From Enterococcus wangshanyuanii (GTDB taxonomy: Bacteria; Bacillota; Bacilli; Lactobacillales; Enterococcaceae), in assembly GCF_002197645.1 (NCBI RefSeq), contig NZ_CP021874.1, positions 3,348,001 through 3,412,000 on the forward strand: DNA of 64,000 nucleotides, read 5' to 3'. The position numbers and the translations under genes were made by a program. Under the pieces are notes generated by a model. The model had not been told where the DNA came from. It saw nothing but the letters and a program-made list of their open reading frames with translations, and ran no database searches. Positions 36,486 to 45,931 of this stretch are shown here, piece after piece; within the stretch, counting starts at the first letter, position 1, and every line of letters begins with the position of its first letter.

Positions 36486-39053
36486 TCAAGCTGATTTTTT
36501 CTTTGAAATTCTTTTGAACAGTTGATAAAAGAATACGCCTAAAAGTACAGAAATGCTAATGAAAGTACCTATGATCAAATTCTTCTGATAATAACGCATA
36601 CTGATTTTGTGTGTACCTGATGGTAGTTCTATTCCAGTGAAATTACCTAAGATACGATGACTGTCCACTTTTTTTCCGTCAACTGTTATTTTCCAATCTT
36701 TGTCATAAGGAATGGACAGATAAAGTAATGATGAATCACCTTTTTCTACAGTTATCGTACCAGTTAATACACCAGAAGTATGTCTGGTAAGCTGAAGTGC
36801 TTGTTCTTTTTGTTGTTCTACTAAAGAGTCAAACTGTGATTGAGACAATGTTTTTAGATCGATCGTATCTTTTTTTAGTGTTTTTTCCGTTTCTAATTGT
36901 AATTGTACGATCTCATTTTTCTTATAATAGCCTAAATTGAAAATTTGATTCGTTGCAATATAGATAGAGGGTTCGATTTTTTTCCCATTTACCTTGAAAG
37001 AGGTGATTTTCTTCCAATTGATATCAGGAATATAAAGGTATAATTCACCATTAGCAGTTGTTTTTACTGTTAACGTATAATTATTCTCAGATTGAACGGA
37101 CCAAAATGTTTTTTCGGCAGATTGAAAGTAATTAGACTGTTTTTTTCTGATACTTTGTAAAATTGTTTCTTGATTTTTTAACGGTTGATTCTTGGTAAGT
37201 TTGATAGAGTCAAATTCGTTTGGTACTAGAAAGCCCATGCCGATCGCTTCAGCATTTTGATAAACGTGAGTCGAAGGATCTCTGGAGATATCTTCTTGAT
37301 TCGTTTTTTTATCGGGTGTCACTTGATAGCCAACATTCAATAATAGGTTAATCACATTTGATTCATCGACATAAGCGATTCTTCGATCATTTTTTTGATA
37401 GAGTCCTAGTTCCTGCAATGTTTTTTGAGTCTTAGCTTCTAAAGTCGATGTATAACTTGAAACACCAGCATAGCCGTAAAAAAGTGGGTTGTTGTAGCCG
37501 TTATTTTTTTCTTGATACCCAGCATCTTTAGAATTGATCGTTTGTTTGATACGAGATAAACCAGACTGCTTATTTTCTAAATCTGAAATGATTTCGTTTT
37601 GAATTTTTGCTGTGTTACTAAACGTTTCCTGGTTTCCAAAAGGAATATCCTTGAAGCTGATCCAAAAATTGAAACTCAATTCAAAACTGACAACTAGGAA
37701 CATTATAATAAATGCACTTGTTTTCTTTCTACCATTATTTCGCTGAATGAATGTAATCAATCCATAAATGATCCAAATGCCGAACAAACTAAAAAGATAG
37801 TAGTGATCTTCAAGTAAAAAATCTCTGTGATTTGAAAACTTCAAAGAGATATATCCGATAATCAATAAAGCTGAAAAAACACTAGGAACGATGATCCTTA
37901 ATTTCTCTCCTTTTTTTAATTCCAGAAAGGCTTCATAGGCAAACTTGATGATCAAAAAGCTGAAAATAAACGTATTTCGATAAGGAAAACCAGCTGGACT
38001 CTGGAACATATGCCAAATCGTATTGATCAGTTCCAGCCAAAAGCTTAGAAAAATGAACCCAACTAAAGCTGCAGCTCCAAGCTTTTCTTTCTTAGATATC
38101 GTATTAAGTTGAAAATAAGCAATAAAAAGCAACACCATCAATAAGCCTGAGAAGACGGTTGGTAAATGATCCAAGCGTGTATCAAAATTGACATTACCTA
38201 GACCAAATTGTGAAAGAACATCGGGACCGAATTTAGGCTTGGGTAAAAAAGTTTGCCACTCAAAATTTGTTTTATTCGTTAGAAGCATTCCTTCCACTGC
38301 CGGAATCAAAATGAAGCTGGTACTGATTCCTGTAAAGAAAGAAGTCACAAAGAATAAGCGCCCTTCTTTGATAAAATGCCATAAAGATTTTTTTCCAGAG
38401 ACAAGTGATTTTTGATAGTACCAATAAAGGCTGTAACAAACAGCAAAAATACAGAGCATATAGCCCATATAATAATTGGTGACAATGGAGAAAAAGAGCA
38501 CACTGGCATACAACCAGTATTTTTTCTTATCCCATAATTGCTGAATGCCTAATACGAGAAGTGGAAGTAGGATCAGAGCGTCCAGCCACATGAAATTCAA
38601 ACTATAAACAGTTACAAAGCCGCATAAACTATAAGAAGTTGAAAATAATAAGGTAGCTGTGGATGCTTGTGAATATGTTTTATTAAGATAATAGAACATT
38701 GAAGTTCCCATCAACGAAATCTTCAACGTGATGATCAATAAAATCACTATCGGCAGCTGATCATAAGGAAATAACAACACTAAAAAATTGAAAGGACTTA
38801 ATAAATAATAGGCGGTCAACGGTAAAATAGTTCCGCCAAGAGCATCAGAAAATGAATAGAGAGAATAGGAATCTCCTTGGAAAAATTGCTTGAAAGCACT
38901 TAAAAAAGGCATATATTGAGTTCCTAAATCGCTGACTAATAAATTATTATTTCCAAAAGGCGCCAGACTTAAGCAAGACCAAAGAATGATCAGCAGTAAG
39001 AATGGAAGCAGAAAGCTCCCGCCTAATAAAAGACTCTTTTTTCTTTTCGACAT
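36486..39053 (-). CDS. yfhO: YfhO-family membrane glycosyltransferase-like protein
   Basis: 855 residues. About 12 membrane helices fill residues 10-480 and the first loop carries the acidic SDLGTQYMPF motif of YfhO/GT-C proteins. A large extracellular part (about 480-825) and a final helix follow, with a Lys-rich tail. YfhO proteins of Bacillus and Listeria add sugars to teichoic acids. The exact sugar and acceptor here are inferred only. Confidence 0.85.
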   Translation of the reverse strand: MSKRKKSLLLGGSFLLPFLLLIILWSCLSLAPFGNNNLLVSDLGTQYMPFLSAFKQFFQGDSYSLYSFSDALGGTILPLTAYYLLSPFNFLVLLFPYDQLPIVILLIITLKISLMGTSMFYYLNKTYSQASTATLLFSTSYSLCGFVTVYSLNFMWLDALILLPLLVLGIQQLWDKKKYWLYASVLFFSIVTNYYMGYMLCIFAVCYSLYWYYQKSLVSGKKSLWHFIKEGRLFFVTSFFTGISTSFILIPAVEGMLLTNKTNFEWQTFLPKPKFGPDVLSQFGLGNVNFDTRLDHLPTVFSGLLMVLLFIAYFQLNTISKKEKLGAAALVGFIFLSFWLELINTIWHMFQSPAGFPYRNTFIFSFLIIKFAYEAFLELKKGEKLRIIVPSVFSALLIIGYISLKFSNHRDFLLEDHYYLFSLFGIWIIYGLITFIQRNNGRKKTSAFIIMFLVVSFELSFNFWISFKDIPFGNQETFSNTAKIQNEIISDLENKQSGLSRIKQTINSKDAGYQEKNNGYNNPLFYGYAGVSSYTSTLEAKTQKTLQELGLYQKNDRRIAYVDESNVINLLLNVGYQVTPDKKTNQEDISRDPSTHVYQNAEAIGMGFLVPNEFDSIKLTKNQPLKNQETILQSIRKKQSNYFQSAEKTFWSVQSENNYTLTVKTTANGELYLYIPDINWKKITSFKVNGKKIEPSIYIATNQIFNLGYYKKNEIVQLQLETEKTLKKDTIDLKTLSQSQFDSLVEQQKEQALQLTRHTSGVLTGTITVEKGDSSLLYLSIPYDKDWKITVDGKKVDSHRILGNFTGIELPSGTHKISMRYYQKNLIIGTFISISVLLGVFFYQLFKRISKKKSA

Positions 39054-39415
39054 GGTTCATATTACTCCTTTATACTAATGATTTATCGCTGTTTTAGGAT
39101 AAAGGTTCAATCAATCTAAAAAATCAAACGAACTACCTGCAACAAAGCTATGAAATAAAAAATGACTGGATGAGACCTAACAAATAAGTCTAGCATGAAA
39201 CATAACAATGAGGCAAAATATTGCATCTCACTTTATACATATAGTCCTGTTTATTTTATCATAGCAGCCCACGATTTGATGTTGTCCCCAATTTTTTTAC
39301 TCTTTTTTTAAAATTTGTCCATGTTTTTGGACAATTTTGACCGTTTTCAGAATTAGACACATTAATTAGTGAAAAGAATCCAGCCTTTCGCTATAATGGA
39401 GATTGAGGAGTTGAT
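39054..39415. other. Divergent spacer between yfhO and folC
   Basis: 362 bases, A+T-rich, without a supported gene. It holds a TGTCC/GGACA hairpin (near 39317-39334) and the folC promoter: TATAAT near 39393 with a weak GTGAAA box 17 bases before. A GAGGC...GCATCTC piece near 39211 only loosely resembles the hairpin repeats. Confidence 0.5.
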
Positions 39416-40720
39416 ATGATGTCACTAACGATAGAAGAAGCAATCGAATGGGTCCACAGTAGACTGCCATTTGGATCAAGACCAGGATTGGATCGTGTTG
39501 AAGCCTTATTGACACGTGTCGGAAACCCGGAAGAGAAAGTCCCTACGATTCATATTGCTGGAACGAACGGGAAGGGTTCGACAGTTACGTATTTACGGTG
39601 TATGTTGGAAGAGCTAGGCTTAAAAGTAGGTACGTTTACCTCTCCATACATTGAACATTTTAACGAACGGATAGCGATCAACGGACAAGGGATACCCGAT
39701 CATCAAATCATTCATTATGTAGAGAAATACCAGCCGCTGATCAAAGAAATGGATCAAGACACATCAGTATCAGGGATTACAGAATTCGAAACATTGACAG
39801 TAATGGCGTTGGATTACTTTTTAGATAAACAGGTAGATATTGCAGTTGTCGAGGTTGGCTTGGGTGGATTATTAGACAGCACCAATATAGTAAAACCCAT
39901 TTTGACAGCAATCACGACGATAGGGAAAGATCACACTGAGATCTTAGGCGATACACTGGAAAAAATTGCTTTTCAAAAAGCGGGCATCATCAAAGAGAAT
40001 ATTCCAGTCGTTACAGGTAATATTGAAGAAAGTGCCTTAGCTGTCATCGAAACAGAAGCTCACAAAAAACATAGCCGAATTTATCGTTATAATCAAGACT
40101 ATAAGACCGACTATCTACATCCAGATAAAAATTGGGGCGAAACATTTCATTTTTATGGAGACGCTGGAAAATTACCAAATATAAAAATTCCGTTACTGGG
40201 ACGTCATCAGATAGAGAATGCAGCAGTTGCGATCGAATTGTTCTATTTGTATTGCCAGTTATACCAGATCAATTTTAGAGATCGAGACGTATATAACGGT
40301 CTTGCTAAGGCCCAATGGCCCGCCCGTATGGAAAAAATCAGCGATGAGCCATTGATTATCTTAGACGGTGCTCATAATGATCATGCTATTCGTCGTTTAG
40401 CAGATAATCTGAAAAAAGAATTTTCTGGTCGCGAGATCCATATTCTTTTTTCTGCTCTTTCTACAAAAAATGTCGATCAGATGGTCAGTATACTAAAAAA
40501 AGTGCCAAACGTTCATCTGTATTTGACGACTTTTGATTATCCAAAAGCCATCGATTTGACGAAAATGGAGCATCTTGAAGATACTAAGACTGAGATTGTT
40601 TCTTTATGGCAGTTTGGCTTAGGTGAAATATTAGAAAAAATGTCTTCGGATGACGTAATGTTGGTGACAGGTTCACTTTATTTTGTTTCTCAGGTTCGTG
40701 AGCTATTACTAAACTTATAA
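39416..40720 (+). CDS. folC: Folylpolyglutamate / dihydrofolate synthase
   Basis: 434 residues. The ATP loop is IAGTNGKGSTVTYL, followed by the mur-ligase pattern GTFTSPYIEHFNERI. The middle has TTIGKDHTEILGDTLEKIAFQKAGI and the C-terminal domain ILDGAHNDHAI. It adds glutamate to folates. The first of two adjacent ATGs is given; the second, three bases on, fits the GAGGAG site equally. Confidence 0.93.
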   Translation: MMSLTIEEAIEWVHSRLPFGSRPGLDRVEALLTRVGNPEEKVPTIHIAGTNGKGSTVTYLRCMLEELGLKVGTFTSPYIEHFNERIAINGQGIPDHQIIHYVEKYQPLIKEMDQDTSVSGITEFETLTVMALDYFLDKQVDIAVVEVGLGGLLDSTNIVKPILTAITTIGKDHTEILGDTLEKIAFQKAGIIKENIPVVTGNIEESALAVIETEAHKKHSRIYRYNQDYKTDYLHPDKNWGETFHFYGDAGKLPNIKIPLLGRHQIENAAVAIELFYLYCQLYQINFRDRDVYNGLAKAQWPARMEKISDEPLIILDGAHNDHAIRRLADNLKKEFSGREIHILFSALSTKNVDQMVSILKKVPNVHLYLTTFDYPKAIDLTKMEHLEDTKTEIVSLWQFGLGEILEKMSSDDVMLVTGSLYFVSQVRELLLNL

Positions 40721-40780
40721 TTTTAGCCCAAGGAAAATCTTGTAAGGATGACCGCGGTGCTTTTGATTTAGGAGGAAATA

Positions 40781-41440
40781 ATGAGAAAAACAGATGGGAT
40801 TATTTTTGATATGGATGGTTTGTTGTTTGATACAGAATTAATTTATTATCAATCAACACAAAAAATTGCAGATGTAATGGAATTTCCGTACAGCAAAGAG
40901 CTTTATTTAAAATTTTTGGGTGTATCAGATGAAGAGGTACAGGCAAATTATCATGAAATCTATAAAGATTTTGGTAAAGAACGAGTGGCTGAGTTTATCG
41001 AGCGTTCTTATGCTGACACGATCAACGTATTTGAATCTGGAGAAGTACCATTAAAAGAAGGTGTCATAGAATTGCTGGATTATCTTGATGAGCAAAAAAT
41101 TCCAAGAATTGTTGCATCAAGTAACGTTCGTCCGGCAATTGAGCTTTTACTGGATGGAGCAGGAATCAAAGAACGTTTTTCAGGAATTGTTTCCGCAGAA
41201 GATGTGACTCGGGCAAAACCAGATCCGGAAATTTTCCAAAAAGCTTTAGCTTTTCTGGGAACAGAAGCTGAACATACGTTGATTTTTGAAGATTCATTCC
41301 ATGGTGTAACAGCAGCTGTTGCAGCGGGAATACCTGTGATCATGGTACCAGATCTTTTGCCACCAACGGAAGAAATCAAAGAAAAAACACTTGAAATCTT
41401 TGAAAGCTTGAACCAAGTTCCTGCTTATTTAAAAAAATAG
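40781..41440 (+). CDS. HAD hydrolase, beta-phosphoglucomutase-like
   Basis: 219 residues, subfamily IA with a helical cap. Motif I is IIFDMDGLLFDTE, motif II VASSNVR, motif III TRAKPDPEIF, motif IV IFEDSFHGVTAA. It is a paralogue in type of the protein at 25322. AGGAGG precedes the ATG. Substrate unknown, probably a phosphorylated sugar. Confidence 0.85.
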   Translation: MRKTDGIIFDMDGLLFDTELIYYQSTQKIADVMEFPYSKELYLKFLGVSDEEVQANYHEIYKDFGKERVAEFIERSYADTINVFESGEVPLKEGVIELLDYLDEQKIPRIVASSNVRPAIELLLDGAGIKERFSGIVSAEDVTRAKPDPEIFQKALAFLGTEAEHTLIFEDSFHGVTAAVAAGIPVIMVPDLLPPTEEIKEKTLEIFESLNQVPAYLKK

Positions 41441-41446
41441 ATTTTT

Positions 41447-41497
41447 CACTCCTTTGCGTATTTTATAGAGAGAAGCGTATTAAGGAGTGATTTTTTG
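41447..41497 (+). promoter_or_regulatory. Hairpin overlapping the radC ribosome site
   Basis: CACTCCTT (41447-41454) pairs with AAGGAGTG (41482-41489), then ATTTTTTG. The right arm is itself the radC Shine-Dalgarno sequence and the T-run contains the TTG start. It can act as a terminator for the HAD gene and could limit radC translation. Confidence 0.55.
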
Positions 41498-42055
41498 ATC
41501 AAAGAAGAAAAACTGTTTATTAGAGAGATGCCGGAAGACTGCCTTCCAAGAGAAAGATTAGAGGTTGTAGGGGAAAAAGCCTTATCCAATCAAGAGCTAT
41601 TAGCAATTTTATTAAGAACAGGTTCCAAAAGCACTAATGTCATGGAAGTCGCATCAAAATTTTTGAATTACTTTCATCATCTTTATGAGCTGAAAAATGC
41701 GACGATCACTGAAATGATGGAAATAAAAGGAATTGGCAGAATAAAGGCAATTGAGCTAAGAGCTGCCATTGAATTCGGTTACCGTATCCAACAGAGTACA
41801 CAAATGAAGTTAGGAAAAGTTTCATCTAGCTATCAGATCGCCCAAAATCTGATGTATGAATTACAAGATTTTCAGCAGGAGCATTTGGTCTGTTTATATT
41901 TGAATACAAAGAATGAAGTCATCAAACAAGAAACGGTTTTTAAAGGATCATTGAATCAAAGTGTGGCTCATCCGAGGGAAATCTTTCGTAGTGCTGTGAA
42001 GTATTCTGCCGCACGCTTGATTCTCGCACATAATCATCCAAGTGGTACCTATTAA
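41495..42055 (+). pseudogene. radC: radC 5' part, interrupted by the prophage
   Basis: 186 codons. The N-terminal UPF0758 helices (with LLRTGSKSTNVMEVA and a helix-hairpin-helix MMEIKGIGRIKAIELRAAIEFG) are intact. The JAB metalloprotease-like domain stops at AHNHPSG, right in its metal-binding motif, then reads TY and a stop. Normal RadC continues for about 35-40 residues. The break matches the integration point of the adjacent serine-integrase prophage, so the rest should lie beyond the right end. Confidence 0.9.
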
Positions 42056-42070
42056 TTAAACCACATAAAA
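42030..42070. other. Prophage left attachment site (attL)
   Basis: Host radC sequence changes to phage sequence after the codons for HNHPSG (about 42036-42053). The integrase gene ends 16 bases further. The exact crossover cannot be placed without attR or an empty site. Confidence 0.7.
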
Positions 42071-42071
42071 A

Positions 42072-43427
42072 TCATAAGAATTTTATCTCGATTTTTCCAT
42101 CGGGAAACACTAAGATATCTTTGATAAAAGAGCGCCAAATAGCTCTACGATCCTCTTCATTCATATTTGAATAGATATTTGAAAAGTTATCAGACATTAT
42201 TTTTTTTAACATGATTACGTTATCTTTTGGTGAGGGTGTAGGTTCTTTGGTTGCTTCTTTAAGTTCCGCCATTAATTTTTCTCGATCAATTTTGTATTCA
42301 TCAAGTTCGATGATTTCATTAAGATATGCTTTTTTTAGACGTTCTAATTTTTGATTTATTTTCTTTTCGATATCGACAGTTTTATTTATTTTTTTCTCTG
42401 TTTTTGAATAATCTACAAGGTAACGTTCAACTTCGTTTTGAATGTTCTCCAATAAATAGTTTTCTGTCGTATGTTCATATACTACACGCTTGTTAGAACA
42501 AGCTTTAGAACTGTTTCTATGCTTTGGGCAACGATAGCATTTTCTAGTATAGACTGATTTATTGCCATCTTTTTTTATATAGTTGGTTCTTAAGACTTGA
42601 CCTGAAAAAGCTCTAGAACATTCTCCACAACGTATTAGACCGGTGAAAATATAAGTATGTTTGCTGTTGTTCTTAATATTTTTGGATAGCTTCAGTTGGA
42701 CGCTATTAAATAATTCTTTATCAATAATCGGAGGGCAAAAATTTTCATTGCCACGGTGCACACCCATGTATTTCTTATTTGTGAGCATATTTTTAACGCT
42801 TTGATAATCACGAGAAAGATTAAGCTCATTTTCCATATAATGAACAGTTTTTCTTAAGCTTCCGGAATCATTGTAGTAATTAAAAATATCAACGATCAAA
42901 GGAGCTTTTTCATTTATCACGAGTTTTTTATTCTCTATACTGTATCCAAAAGGAACCTTGCCACTGACAACCTCACCATTTTTAATTTTATTATCCATAA
43001 CAGCTTTGATTCGTTCGCTGTCTATTTGCGCCTCTAACTCTGCAAAACTCATTACTTGGGCGATAAACGTTCTACCATATGCTGTTGAGGTATCATAATA
43101 CTGTTGAGATACAGCATTCCAAGATACATTATATTTTTCTAGTGTTTCTTGGGTGTTTAGGTAATGCCGCAAATTTCTAAACCATCGATCAAGTTTAGTG
43201 AAAAGAATAATATCGATCTTTCCGCTTTTCACATCGGATATCAGACGAGTGAATTCATCACGTTGTAATTTTTGACCCGAAATCCCATCGTCTATATACT
43301 CGGAATAGACAATCATATCTTTTTGATATTTAACAAATTCATGAAGAGTTTCAGCTTGCTCACGCAAACTGTCACCAAGCTTTTGTTGATCAGTGGATAC
43401 TCGTATATATAATGCAGCTCGTTTCAT
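42072..43427 (-). CDS. int: Large serine integrase of the prophage
   Basis: 451 residues. The catalytic domain has YIRVS11TDQQ and LDRWFRN. The recombinase domain follows, with PFGYSIENKKL and YMGVHRGN. The zinc ribbon has CGEC...CYRC plus a later Cys (KACSN), and a coiled-coil motif spans about 345-395. It cuts and joins attP and attB; here attB is in radC, at whose break the gene lies. It is read toward the host border, as usual for such phages. Confidence 0.95.
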   Translation of the reverse strand: MKRAALYIRVSTDQQKLGDSLREQAETLHEFVKYQKDMIVYSEYIDDGISGQKLQRDEFTRLISDVKSGKIDIILFTKLDRWFRNLRHYLNTQETLEKYNVSWNAVSQQYYDTSTAYGRTFIAQVMSFAELEAQIDSERIKAVMDNKIKNGEVVSGKVPFGYSIENKKLVINEKAPLIVDIFNYYNDSGSLRKTVHYMENELNLSRDYQSVKNMLTNKKYMGVHRGNENFCPPIIDKELFNSVQLKLSKNIKNNSKHTYIFTGLIRCGECSRAFSGQVLRTNYIKKDGNKSVYTRKCYRCPKHRNSSKACSNKRVVYEHTTENYLLENIQNEVERYLVDYSKTEKKINKTVDIEKKINQKLERLKKAYLNEIIELDEYKIDREKLMAELKEATKEPTPSPKDNVIMLKKIMSDNFSNIYSNMNEEDRRAIWRSFIKDILVFPDGKIEIKFL

Positions 43428-43518
43428 TTTTAGTCTCCGTTTCTAGTTTATTGAGTATGCCAATTATATCACCAGTATATAAAATGATTCAATGCAAAAA
43501 GCAATGAATAAAGTCATC

Positions 43519-43547
43519 TTGTTTCGGGTGTTTCGTTTTGATATACT
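43519..43547 (+). promoter_or_regulatory. Promoter of the toxin RNA
   Basis: TTGTTT, a 17-base spacer and TATACT. Transcription should start near 43554 and run through the toxin frame to the terminator at 43760. Confidence 0.7.
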
Positions 43548-43578
43548 GGGTAAGGCAACTCGCCGCGAAAGCGGGGTG

Positions 43579-43680
43579 ATGAATGTGTATGAAATTCTTT
43601 CATTGGTTATCGCGCCTTTATTCGTAGCTTTAGTGACTACAATAGTTTCTCATTGGTTAGATGAGAAAGGCGATAACTAA
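43579..43680 (+). CDS. Fst-type toxin of a type I toxin-antitoxin module
   Basis: 33 residues: a membrane helix in ILSLVIAPLFVALVTTIVS followed by HWLDEKGDN. This matches the Fst toxin of plasmid pAD1, which has LMSLVIAPIFVGLV and an acidic tail. The open frame reaches further upstream, but GGGGTGATG and the family length favour this ATG. A CCGCGAAAGCGG stem just upstream could shield the start, as in the pAD1 RNA I. The toxin perturbs the membrane when the antisense RNA is lost. Confidence 0.88.
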   Translation: MNVYEILSLVIAPLFVALVTTIVSHWLDEKGDN

Positions 43681-43729
43681 AGCGGGTTGTCGCTAACCCA
43701 CACGCTTGTTGTCGCATCAAGCGAAAAAT

Positions 43730-43760
43730 AAACCCACTCTATTCGTCGTAGAGTGGGTTT
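43730..43760. terminator. Shared bidirectional terminator of toxin and antitoxin RNAs
   Basis: AAACCCACTCTA pairs with TAGAGTGGGTTT. In the par family this shared hairpin is where the two RNAs first pair. Confidence 0.9.
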
Positions 43761-43792
43761 TGTGATGAATGTAGAAATTCTTTCATTGTCGC
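43730..43792 (-). ncRNA. Antisense antitoxin RNA (RNA II-like)
   Basis: A minus-strand promoter, TTGAAA (43823-43828) and TATACT (43799-43804) with an 18-base spacer, points leftward. The transcript of about 63 nt would carry the complement of GTGATGAATGT and AAATTCTTTCATTG (43761-43787), a direct repeat of the toxin start region at 43577-43604. Such repeats let the antitoxin pair with the toxin start in pAD1 par. Confidence 0.8.
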
Positions 43793-43840
43793 AAGAACAG
43801 TATAGCATATTGATCATTAGAATTTCAACTGAATAAACAT

Positions 43841-44305
43841 TTACAAATCAAGCAGCTCTCTCTTTTTCTTGTCAAACTCTTGTTGATTTATCACTCCCAT
43901 ATCAAGTAATTCTTTCAGACCTTTAACTTGTTCGACAGGAGACTGTATAGATTGAACGACAGGAGGCGCTTGCCCTAGGCGTATCTTCGTATCGATGAAT
44001 TCTTTAAGTTCACACATGACCTCGTACTCATCTTTTCTAGTGAATAAAATAGTATTTTCGTCAGAAACAGCAGCTTGAACTCCGCCTTTTGATTCATTGC
44101 CACCTTTTACCGCCAACTGCAGATAACCAGTAGCGAATCCAGGTTTTTTTATTTGCGTTGCAGTGATGCTTGTATAAGGAATTGTTTTCTCTCCTTTAAG
44201 ACCGTGATTAGCCATATTTATGAAACCTTTTCTAGAAATTGTGATAGAGTCTTCATCGATAACAACATTCACTTTTTTGCTTTTAACATAGTAAGACTTT
44301 TTCAT
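43841..44305 (-). CDS. SHOCT-domain prophage protein
   Basis: 154 residues. A beta-rich part (1-110) with PYTSITATQIKKPGFATGYLQ resembles bacterial PH-like/DUF4429 domains. The last about 30 residues are a SHOCT motif, LKELLDMGVINQQEFDKKKRELL. Many prophages carry such a gene near the repressor; its role is not known. Confidence 0.75.
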   Translation of the reverse strand: MKKSYYVKSKKVNVVIDEDSITISRKGFINMANHGLKGEKTIPYTSITATQIKKPGFATGYLQLAVKGGNESKGGVQAAVSDENTILFTRKDEYEVMCELKEFIDTKIRLGQAPPVVQSIQSPVEQVKGLKELLDMGVINQQEFDKKKRELLDL

Positions 44306-44575
44306 ATTTTCTCCCTCTGTGTAATATTATTTTAGACATATTGATTCTATCATACTATTCAATTGAGGAAAACTAGAATTATTAGAATAAATTGAATAAA
44401 CATTCAATCAAGAACAAACGTTTGCTTTACGAAGAGATAAACATAACAATCACTATTGTTCGATAACAGACGTAATAATGAGAAAAGGCGATAAAGCATT
44501 CAAAATACTTGCGTTTTTTGGTAACATTAAATTCATGCGAAAACATACAAATACATAATGAATGAGGTTATACAT

Positions 44576-44872
44576 ATGGCAACAGATAAGAAAAAATTTA
44601 GCATAATTCAAAAATTATTAAGGAAATATCCACATCCAAATAATGTTGAACAATATCGAATGCGGATAAACATGTCCCAAAAGGAATTAGCAATAAGTGT
44701 TGAAAAACTTGCTGTAAAAAAATTTGGAAAGACATATAACTTATCACATGAAACGATTAACGCCATAGAAACATATCGTTATGAGCCGAGTTACGGTCTC
44801 ATGATGCTTATTTCCGAGGTTTTGAACCAGGAACTAGAAATAGTCTTTGATCCGGACGCTAAAATTGATTGA
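44576..44872 (+). CDS. XRE-type DNA-binding protein
   Basis: 98 residues. MSQKELAISVEKLA...YNLSHETINAIETYRYEPSYGLMMLISEVL is a helix-turn-helix with an insertion. The ATG given has GAGG about 9 bases upstream; an in-frame ATG 18 bases earlier is less likely. It lies between a convergent repressor gene and the SHOCT gene and may be an accessory lysogeny regulator. Confidence 0.65.
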   Translation: MATDKKKFSIIQKLLRKYPHPNNVEQYRMRINMSQKELAISVEKLAVKKFGKTYNLSHETINAIETYRYEPSYGLMMLISEVLNQELEIVFDPDAKID

Positions 44873-44885
44873 TAGTTTTTATCTA

Positions 44886-44912
44886 ACGCTCTATAACTAT
44901 AGAGTGTTTTTA
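44886..44912. terminator. Terminator between convergent regulators
   Basis: ACGCTCTATA pairs with TATAGAGTGT, then TTTTTATTTTTT. Confidence 0.75.
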
Positions 44913-45785
44913 TTTTTTAAAAAAACCTTTCTTATTTGGAACAGTTTTTTCTTCCGAATCAATGACAACGACTTTGGCTTTAGACACTTGATTAATGTCA
45001 TCATACTCTAAAGGAATATCGTTAAAATCAATGATATGTGATTTACTTTCTACAATAGAACCGCGCGAAGTAACGTAATATAGGATTGCATCAATTACAA
45101 ACTCTTTACTTAAGTTAAACTGCTTCGAAATGTCTTCAATGGTATGAGCATGCTTTTCGCTGGCCGTTACGAAATACGGGAGCGGTAGAATATATTCATA
45201 AATTTTTCTTTTGAGATTAATAAACTCTGCAGTTTTCGTTTTATCAGATTCAATAAGTAGTAAAGAATCCTCTAAGAGCTCTCTATCTCGTGAACTTAAA
45301 CTACCGGTCTGCTCATATAACCATTTTGAAATTCTAGCAAGTTCTTTTACAACTAAATCATCAGTTTCTACTAAAGAGTTAATAAGATCAATTGTATCCA
45401 AATTCTGTTTAGAACCTGATTTTCTATAGTATTCAGTTTGGAGGTCATACCCCGCTCTTATCCATCGATCTTTCCCCTCGTTAGGCAATGAATGGTAAAT
45501 TTGTAAAACCTCAACATCCATGTCTCTATACCCGTAAATAGACTCAGGTGAAATTGCATTTTGAGACGGCTCTATACCTAAAATGAAGTCCATAGAAACC
45601 TGTAGAGCTTCTGAAAGATATTGAATATTTGTTAGTCGAGGTTCCTCTCTATTGTTTTCCCATTTAGAAATCATACCCTTATTTAACTTGGCATCATGCA
45701 AGGTATTGACTTTTTCCGCTAAATCTTCCTGTGACATCTTATTCGAGATTCTCGCTTGTTTAATCCTTTCTCCAAAACTACTCAT
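44910..45785 (-). CDS. CI-like phage repressor
   Basis: 291 residues. The XRE helix-turn-helix (about 5-70; ISNKMSQEDLAEKVN...GMISKWENNREEP) is at the N-terminus. There is no LexA-type Ser/Lys protease. The segment at about 200-245, LPYFVTASEKHAHTIEDISKQFNLSKEFVIDAIL, resembles the tail of ImmA-type metallopeptidases but no HExxH is present. It is divergent from a Cro-like gene over a shared operator region and is the probable lysogeny repressor. Confidence 0.82.
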   Translation of the reverse strand: MSSFGERIKQARISNKMSQEDLAEKVNTLHDAKLNKGMISKWENNREEPRLTNIQYLSEALQVSMDFILGIEPSQNAISPESIYGYRDMDVEVLQIYHSLPNEGKDRWIRAGYDLQTEYYRKSGSKQNLDTIDLINSLVETDDLVVKELARISKWLYEQTGSLSSRDRELLEDSLLLIESDKTKTAEFINLKRKIYEYILPLPYFVTASEKHAHTIEDISKQFNLSKEFVIDAILYYVTSRGSIVESKSHIIDFNDIPLEYDDINQVSKAKVVVIDSEEKTVPNKKGFFKK

Positions 45786-45931
45786 TGGCTCACCTCCGAA
45801 AATAATGTAACATAAAAGTATCGAATTAGCAACAAAATAATCGGAATCGAAACTTTTGTGTTGACAAAATAAAAAACAAGAGTTATTATCGGTGTATCGT
45901 TAACGAAACTTAATTAAAAGGAGAGGTTTAC
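45786..45931. promoter_or_regulatory. Lysogeny switch region with operator repeats
   Basis: A near-perfect rightward promoter, TTGACA (45861-45866), 17 bases, TATTAT (45884-45889), leads to the cro-like gene. Related sequences GTATCGTTAACGAAAC (around 45895), AATCGGAATCGAAACT (around 45840) and AGTATCGAATT (around 45817) look like operators; TCGTTAACGA is a perfect palindrome. Confidence 0.7.

Noticed and set aside
39180..39260. Further copy of the hairpin repeat before folC
   Set aside because: Only short pieces (GAGGC, GCATCTC) are similar, without the linker or outer arms.
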